Of a stretch of DNA of 64,000 nucleotides, positions 56,346-64,000 are shown one piece after another. The notes under the pieces were generated by a model. It was not told the DNA's origin and did not search any database. It worked only from the letters and a program-made list of their open reading frames with translations. The position numbers and the translations under genes were made by a program. The first letter of the stretch is position 1, and each line of letters begins with the position of its first letter. The stretch comes from Selaginella moellendorffii (Eukaryota; Streptophyta; Lycopodiopsida; Selaginellales; Selaginellaceae), in contig NW_003314288.1 of NCBI RefSeq assembly GCF_000143415.4, positions 1,613,504 through 1,677,503 on the forward strand, read 5' to 3'.

Positions 56346-58500
56346 TTAAGTGTGTCCCTGCTCTTGCATTCCTGATGCCTCTGAGGTGATATCCATGCAG
56401 TGTCTTAGTCCAATCATATAGTTCAATGCAATAGAGTATGTATTGTACAAAGTTCTAGTTCTAGTTAGATTAGTCTTGTTATAGACTTAAGCCCATATTC
56501 AACTAGAGAAGTTTTTTGGCTGGTTATGTGTCTTAATGTATAGTATGTAGTTTGTATAGCAATCTTCAACTAAAAAATGTGTAAATCCTATAATGGCTTG
56601 CAAATGGGGCTAGGCAAGATAAAGGATGTACTAATGGATACTTATTATATATGATTTCAATTTAATATTATATTCTAAATACATTATAATACAATGTAAT
56701 TATAATTATATTACTTGTGCATTACTTGTGCCATTTTCTTTGATACCTTTCTCAATTAGAAAAATGGTAATTGCTTAATGAGAGAGTCTTTAATGGCTAT
56801 TTTATCCTTTAGAGTTCCAAGAATTCATAGTGATAATATATTCAAATCTCATCCCATGATCACATACACTATAATTGCCTTTGACAAAAAAATTATATCA
56901 TTAATTTTTTTCCAAGCTAGCAAAATTCTTATTACACCAATAGTTCCAGGTGTTGGTACTCTAATGGTTCCAAGTATGATAGACTTTAGGAATATACAAT
57001 TCGTCTAGAGACTTCTATTACTCAAATATATTAGTATGCTAAGAGATATATAGTATTTTTTAGCATATCTCCCCACTAGTTTCTTTTTTTTAGACTACTA
57101 TTGCATCAAGAATATGACAACAAAGGACTCATCATGACTAAGTTAGTAGTCATAGTGGTCATAAATGAAATATCAATGGCAAGACTTCAAGACTCTTAAG
57201 CATTTATATTTATAAAATTGATCCAAGTTGATTATGTTAAAGCTGACACCTCTTCCCATGATGGTGTTTCTAATATATGGATCTTTTCTCTTAGTTTGAT
57301 TCTAATTTAGTTGGATGTTGCATATAATCATAATATTATATAACACTTTCTGGGATGAGGTTTATAATCCAGCAAAGAGGACTTCACAAAGGTATTAATT
57401 ATCCAATGATCCTTACAAGAAGTACATGCTAAATTCAAGAAAGATGCTAGTTATCTACCTCTATAATCTTTACAAGCACTATATGCCTAATGACATAACT
57501 AGAGGATGAGAATAAAGAGTTAACTTAATAGTACCTAGATATTGTAATATAGTATTAGGTATTGAACTCCCTACCTCTTGAGTAATAGAAGTGAATTTAA
57601 ATAGAAATGCTACAATAATTAGGATGAAATTTAATCATATTTTAAACTTGATACTATAACATATATGGTTTCTAGCTTATACCCTATGGTAAATTATTAT
57701 AAGATAACTATAGAGTGAAACCTAACTCTTGAATATATGTGCCAAGGGCAGCCTTATGTAATGAAGGGATAAAAATAAATTCTTAAGTATATAATTAAGG
57801 AGTGAAAGAACTATAGCACAAAACACCCAAGCATATAGCTAAGGAGCGAAGGAGCAAAAGTATAGAGACCTTCCTTCACAACTTTTAATAAATGGATTAA
57901 TGAGTATTTTAACTTAAAGAACTAAAAGTTCAAAAAAGCCTATATCCAAGTTTTATATAATATTCATAAGTTTTACATCAAGTAATTTTAAATTTTAAAG
58001 AAGAAATCATGGTGTAACCCACAACATCTTTCTTAGCATATCCATAAGTCAAAACTTTATAATGTAAAGGATAATGAAAAGTATATCTACATTAATCCAA
58101 AAATTAAGCACGACTAAATTGTATTCAGTAAATGATCACCAAACAAATCCTCTATAAATCCATGTATAGATCAAAATATAACTTATTTCATAACAAGGGC
58201 AATAAGTATCATCAACTCAAACAAAAATAGACCTAATAACTTCAATATTGATCATTAACTTTTCCTTTTACAAAGTTAGTATAGTTTATAATTAAATCAC
58301 TTTTCAAGAAAAAGTCAAAACTCAACACTTACTAAGTAATCTCACGAATTCTAATGACAAAAAAGGTATATCCAAACTATCAATTATGCTTATGGAGAAA
58401 CATCTCAACTCACTCCAATCTCAATGTGAACAATATCAATGTTCACTTTAATGCTATGAACACAAAAAAAGGTTAGAAACAAAAAAGATCAAACCACCAC
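56346..58500. repeat. AT-rich decayed repeat DNA
   Basis: No gene seen. A CCTATGGTAAAT segment near 57683 resembles the LTR hairpin at 61502-61530, suggesting another worn member of the same element family. Confidence 0.45.
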
Positions 58501-60459
58501 TCAAAACTTTTTTAAAATCAAACTAACTATAGTAAAAAATATTTTATTTAGTATCCAAGACTAATCTTTCAACAATACTCAACTATAAATAACACATTAT
58601 CAAGGAATAAATCACTACATCTAAGACTCAATACAAACTAACACTATAGAGTAAACGAAACCAAACAATATTAATAGAGGTGGAATTGACATGGAAAAAT
58701 TGTGCAAGCCCAATAATATGATCATCTACAAACTATTAAAATTTAATTATACAATAATAAACTCACTAAAATATCTAGCCAATAACTCCAAGTATCATAA
58801 TAGAACTTATGGGCTATATAAGTACACAAACTCTTAATAAATAAAGTTACAATACAAGTACTAACACCACAACCATAAACAATTAAGTTAAATATCACCA
58901 TCCTTAGCCAAAATGCAAGGCCACTAAACCATGTTACATTAATGAGATCTCATTGCTCTCATAAAGTTTAATTAGATATAAGGTGCAATTTGCCATTAAA
59001 CATAATATTAAAAAAGAAAAACACAAGGGTCACTTCCTAGAAAAGTGTAACAACCACTTTTTACTTTAAATTTAAACTTCATCCAACTTAATTGCCTTAG
59101 CCTCAAAAGTTAGTATTTTATTTGGTTCATATTACATAAAATACTTGCTAAAGTGTAGGCTAACTAAACTTTGACCTCAACTTTAACCTCTTCACTAACT
59201 TGTAATGGTTTATAAAAATGGAATGGTTTTTAAGTAAAATGATTAATATAAGATTAGCCATTGGAAAAGTTTAATGAAAATCTATAAAAATTCTCCATCT
59301 TAGAGAAAGATTAAATTTCTGTCTAGGAATATAAATTTTCATAACTCAACCAACCCAATAGTATGTTCATAACATGCCTATATATCTAATATCCAAGATC
59401 TATATTCACAAATCAAAATGAATATCCAAGATTTGATTATAAAGATTATATCTTCAAATATCCATATTAGACTAACACTTTTATTCAATCACTTTCAAGA
59501 TTTAGCATGAAGCTAGAACACTAATAAGGAAAATGACATAAAAATACGAGTTTTCAAATAAACACTTTATCATTTAATATAATAATGTCATTTCCACCAA
59601 CATAAGTGCTAGTAATATTAATGCCTTAACTACATATCTTTTTTACCCGTCAATCTAAGTGCTAAGAAATTCACCAACAAGTTATAACATATGAATGTTA
59701 TAACCTTTTTTAACACTTAATAGGCAAACTCACAAAGAACTAAGGTACCAATACTAACTTAGCATAATAGATCATAATTTTACTACTTGCAAGTAAATTA
59801 GCATCACCATCAATCACATTGGCGTTGATCATCATTTGACCAAACAACTTTATAAACACATTGCTCACAATCAAAAGAATATGATATAAAAATTACAATG
59901 ACTTAGTCATTATTTGAACAATACCACATAAGCAATATCTTGAACTATGTTGCTACTACAAAGATTTAAACTAGTATCTAGTGCCAACTCCAACAATAAA
60001 ATGCAATATAAATACCACACACTAATACAGATTTATGACACAGCACCACCAACTTTATTCATAATACAAATAAGTTTAGACCACTCTCTTTTTAACTAAA
60101 CTCAAAACTAATCCAATATAGCTTCTTATGGAGCAATAACAAAGTTTCCTAGGAAAGACTTGAATATTGTACCCATTTGCCACTTGTAAAGCCAAACTAC
60201 TCAATTGCATTATGTGAATATAAGCAATGAAATTATGAGACCACAAAAGAAAGTTATCAATAACGAAGGATTAAATATGTAAATCATCATTTTTTCTTTG
60301 AGAGATGATTTGCAACAATTAACTTCATAAAACCTTAACCTTGCATTCACACTACCTAGTTTAAGCTAAGAAAAGTTTATAAGAGAGTGCAACAATAACT
60401 ACCTAAACTAATAGACTAATCCCTACAATCTAGATTAATATAATCATAATCATACCTAG
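58500..60459 (-). mobile_element. Older inverted copy of the LTR element's internal region
   Basis: Read on the minus strand, this stretch aligns block by block with 61990-64000. Examples are GGCATTAATATTACTAGCAC (59600 versus 62960), AAAGAGAGTGG (60085 versus 62450), GCTAAGGCAATTAAGTTGG (59085 versus 63545) and TGGTGATATTTAACTTA (58880 versus 63750). It ends at CCTAGGA (about 60459), where the younger element begins. Compared with that copy it has lost most CpG and carries many C-to-T and G-to-A changes. Confidence 0.8.
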
Positions 60460-61039
60460 GAATGTCGCGAATGTGATTTCGGGTATCGAAAGTTACCTGT
60501 TGGCTAGTACTTTTGGATATTCTTTTTTTACTGCCATGATGGCAGGAGGTCGGTATTGCTAGACCCATTATCAGTTCCCACTTGAGCTAGTTGAGAAACT
60601 GGTCATTGACCGTGCACTTAAATCAGATAAACATAAGGTAGGAACTTCTATGTGTTTCTTGCTAAGCATACTCGGCCCGATTTGAGAAACTTCTGTCATT
60701 GATTTGCACTTGTTAGTATCAAGAACCCCCGTGATATTGAGCTTGGTCCCTCAATATTCGCTATATGATAGCTTACCGTGTCTGCCAAACACCCTCGCTA
60801 TCATGCCCTTTGTGTTAGTTTCATTTCGATCCCAAATGCTATTTATGGAAAGTGTTCAGATTTGCTTATTTGGCATATCTACGGAATGTAGAGGGTGGCT
60901 TGAACACAATGGTGTTCGTCCCGTGTCCAAATTTACATTCTAGCGCCATTCCATATTTAGTAAGTTTCGAGCTTGTCCTAGAGACTAACTCCTGATACTA
61001 AGGGAGGCTTGGGGTGAAAGCCCAAAGCGTGTGTTCCTC

Positions 61040-61040
61040 A

Positions 61041-61073
<33 letters not shown>

Positions 61074-61258
61074 TTAAATTTTTAAAAGGGAAAGGGGGAG
61101 GGGGGGGAATGGCCAACAACCCTGGGGAAAATCCAACTCCCCCCTTGGGGGCTGTCCTNNNNNNNNNNNNNNNNNNNNNNNNNNNNNNNNNNNNNNNNNN
61201 NNNNNNNNNNNNNNNNNNNNNNNNNNNNNNNNNNNNNNNNNNNNNNNNNNNNNNNNNN
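61040..61258. other. Assembly gap with poly-G artefact
   Basis: A run of nearly 30 G (61043-61070), then low-complexity G-rich sequence, then 100 N (61159-61258). The G run and its flank look like poor read ends at a scaffold gap, not genome sequence. Confidence 0.85.
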
Positions 61259-61556
61259 CCTGGCATTGGAATACTGTTGCTTCTAAGACTGTTCCAAGTC
61301 GCTCTAGGCTCCTGTCCCTTCGCTCTTTGGGTTGTATGCTCAAGAGTTGCTCCGTGGTTCAGTTCCGTCACTCCTTGGTTCCATGCTTGGGAGTTTGGCA
61401 CCGTTCCTTCGTTCAGTGGCCCAAGGCCCTGAAACTCGGGTTCCACACCACTGTCCTTTGGACACGTGGCACATGGAGGGTTTAGGTTTCGCTTCGTGGT
61501 GTTATCCTATGGTAAATCACCATAGGATAAAGGGTAAAAACCACGTGCGCTACATT

Positions 61557-61567
61557 TGGTATCAGAG
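61557..61567 (+). other. Retroelement primer binding site (tRNA-iMet type)
   Basis: TGGTATCAGAG matches the standard plant PBS over 11 bases, two bases after the LTR end. Confidence 0.85.
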
Positions 61568-64000
61568 GTAGAGTCTCGGCGAGTACTATCCAATGAGATT
61601 GGGCAACTAGTCTCATTGCATACGCAGAGATGAAAACGATGATCCGAGTGGGTACACATTAGAGTGTTAAGGCTTCACATTCATTCTTTGGGTATGGATT
61701 TCAGTTACCTTTTGTACCATAATAGTGTGAGCTTGCTTTTGGGCTCATAAGAGGGTTTGAGTGTTCCGTTTGCACGAGTTTGCGCTTGGGCTCGTGAGTG
61801 AGGCACATTAGCAACTCAAGGTTACACTTTGAGTTAGCAGGATTAATATTAGCCTATCAGTGATTCCATGAGTTGATTCACTAGTTTCATGAGTTGTTCC
61901 ATGTACCATGGGTGAAAGTAAACCTTCCTTGGGTTTGTTATGAGTGGCAAATAGGTTGGTCCGTAGCTATTTAGCACGGCATTAGTGGATCCTTCCTAGG
62001 CATGACTATGACTGGATCAATTAAGACTGTAGGGATTAATTTATTGGTTCAAGTAGTTATTGCCGTGCTCTCTCATAAACTTTTCTCGGATTGGATTGAA
62101 GGCAGTGCAAATGCAAGCTTGAGGTTTAGTCAAAGATGAGGCCGAAAAGAGAGTCATCGAGGATGAAGGATCAAACACGTAAATCTTCTTTTCTTGAAGA
62201 GATGATTTGCAATGAGGTGTTGACTCATTGCTCATGTTCACAATATACAATTAAGAGTCCCTATCTTGATGCATGTTGGTTATGGTGGTCTTATAAATAG
62301 TGAGTTATGGGATGGATAGTGGTGAAATACTAAACCATTTTGTCTAGGCTTGCTATTGGAAGACTTGGGTTGCAATGCTCAATTCTTTTTCGGGAACCTT
62401 GCTATTGCTCCTTGAGTAGTTTGGTGTTGGATTAGTTTGAGTTTGATCGGAAAGAGAGTGGCATGAGCTTGTCCGTGTTGTGAACAAAAGTTAGTGGTGT
62501 TAAGTGTTATAAGTCTTTATCGGTAGAGTGTGGCATTTATGTTGCATTTTATTCAATTGAGTTAGCACTTGATAGTCACATAAACCTTTGTAATAGTGAC
62601 ATGGGCATTACTCATAGTGTTGCTCAATTGATGAATAAGTCATTGTGATTTCTATTTCATATCCATGTGATAGTGAGAAATATGTTTACGAAGTTGCTTG
62701 ATTAAATGATGATTAACCCCAAAGTGGTTGATGGTGAAGCTAGTCTACTTTAATACCAAAAAGGTATTAACTCAGCATTGTAGTAGCTTTGACTGGATTC
62801 TCGATGGTGGTCCAATATGCTAAGCTTATGTCAATACCTTATTCCTTGAGAGTTGGCCTATAAAGTGTTGGAAGAAGGTTGTAGCATTCATTTGCTATAA
62901 CTCATCAATTGATCCGTTAACACTTGGAGTAGATTATTGGATGAAGAAGGTGTGTAGTTAAGGCATTAATATTACTAGCACTTGTGTTAGTAGAAGTGGC
63001 ATTGTTGATTCGAGTGATAAGGAATTTTCTTTAGAGTTTGATTTTCCATGTCATTTTTTTTGTTCGTATTTTGGCTTCATATTGGATCTTGAAGGTGGTT
63101 GAAGAAGAGTGTTAGTGCAATGTGGATATCTAGAGATATGGTCTTCATGATCAAGCCTTGGATGTTCACTTTGCAATTTTGCGGATGTCGGTGTTGGATG
63201 TTGAAGAAATGGGCAAAGATGTTCGATGCTTAAGCATATTGTTGGATCATGAGAATTTGTGTTGAGGTGAACCTATGTGAAGTTGTTTGTAAGAGGAAGT
63301 TGGTTGAGTATTGAAAGTTTGCAATCCTAGACTGAAAGTCATTCTTTCTCTAGGATGGAAATTTTCCACAAATTTTCTTAGACTTTTCCAATGGCTGATC
63401 TGTTGATCACTTTGCCCGGAAACCATTCCATTTTCGAAAGCCAATACAAACTAGTGAAGGGGTTAGAGTTAACTTTAGTTGGCTTAAACCTTAGTAGGTA
63501 GTTTGTATGATGCGAACCGAAAGGGGATGTTGACTTTTGGGGCTAAGGCAATTGAGTTGGATAGAGTCTGGAGTTGGTGTAGAAAAGTGGTCATTGCGCT
63601 TTTCTAAGAAAGGTGACTCTTGTGCCTTTCTTCTGTAGCGTTATGCTTAGTGGTAGGTTGCACCTTGCATTTCACTAAAACTCTATGAGAGTAGTGAGCT
63701 CTCACTGATCTTGACTTAGTCTTGGTAGCCTTGTGCCTTGGCTGAAGATGGTGATGTCCAACTTAGTTGTTTGAGGTTAAAATGCTGGTACCTATACTAT
63801 AGCTTTGTCTATGAGGAGGTTGTGTACCAATATGAGTCCATCTCATGGTCTTCACTTTAGTTTCGACTAAGTGTTGATCATGCATAGTTAGCCTCTTCAA
63901 GGCATGCTCAGAGCTAGTGGCTAAATGCATTAGTGAGCTTATTACGGTTGAGTTGGATTTAAGTGGTCATTTAGTTCATGCTTGTTCATGAACCTTTATC

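Larger units (their letters stand above)
60463..64000 (+). mobile_element. LTR retroelement (5' LTR, PBS, non-coding leader), runs off the window
   Basis: A sharp composition change at 60460 and a TG start (TGTCGCGAATG) mark the presumed LTR left end. The LTR ends ...GCTACA at 61554. Two bases later comes TGGTATCAGAG (61557-61567), the primer binding site complementary to the initiator tRNA-Met 3' end used by most plant LTR elements. Just before the LTR end is a perfect 12-bp inverted repeat (61502-61513 and 61519-61530, 5-nt loop). The following 2.4 kb shows no gag frame, so it may be a long leader or a large non-autonomous element. The LTR contains a 100-N gap. The 3' end lies beyond the window. 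Confidence 0.75.

Noticed and set aside
60985-61446. Frames across the N gap
   Set aside because: They rest on the poly-G artefact and 100 N, so they are not real coding sequence.
1-64000. CRISPR arrays, bacterial operons, phage or viral replication genes
   Set aside because: Introns, plant families and LTR-element features mark the window as plant nuclear DNA. No regularly spaced repeat array with spacers was seen.

Overview
The window looks like nuclear DNA of a land plant, most likely a lycophyte such as Selaginella (inference). It has plastid-targeted housekeeping genes (protoporphyrinogen oxidase, an ABA4-like protein, ClpS), a group I WRKY, a WOX13-clade homeobox gene, several PLS-type PPR genes, and very short introns (mostly 45-70 nt) in compact GC-rich gene islands. 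AT-rich, gene-poor blocks of decayed repeats separate these islands. I assembled the gene models by hand from splice sites and reading frames. In every model described as assembled, the exon lengths add up to a whole number of codons.

Island 1 (1-18.5 kb) begins with three low-complexity, probably nuclear genes sharing a KRGR-centred motif; the first carries a PWWP-like segment. A plastid Rossmann-fold SDR gene follows, with an apparent AT-AC U12-type intron. Next come a divergent phosphoglycerate kinase-like gene, divergently paired with Pelota (16 exons), then protoporphyrinogen oxidase only 71 bp after Pelota, an ABA4-like carotenoid gene, and an unknown coiled-coil gene with a C-terminal hydrophobic tail.

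18.5-23 kb is AT-rich and non-coding. Island 2 (23.1-27.1 kb) holds an unknown plastid protein, a GONST-type nucleotide-sugar transporter and a plastid FtsH-peptidase-like membrane protein without an AAA domain. 27-32 kb is again decayed repeat. An AT-rich bulb-type lectin gene without a visible ATG and a tRNA-Glu(CTC) come before a large PPR gene (33.4-36.4 kb). To its right lie shuffled relics of that PPR gene, a kinase fragment, and a frameshifted PPR pseudogene (41.2-44.0 kb).

Island 3 (44-56.3 kb) has RPL13A, a METTL13-C-terminal-like methyltransferase, a group I WRKY with W-boxes upstream, ClpS, a WOX13-type homeobox gene and a second intact PPR gene. The last 7.5 kb is repeat. A younger LTR element, with a tRNA-iMet primer binding site, appears to have inserted into an older, inverted, strongly AT-shifted copy of its own family. 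The gene set is mainly housekeeping (translation rescue, ribosome, tetrapyrrole and carotenoid metabolism, plastid proteostasis) plus regulators. I see no operon-like functional cluster.
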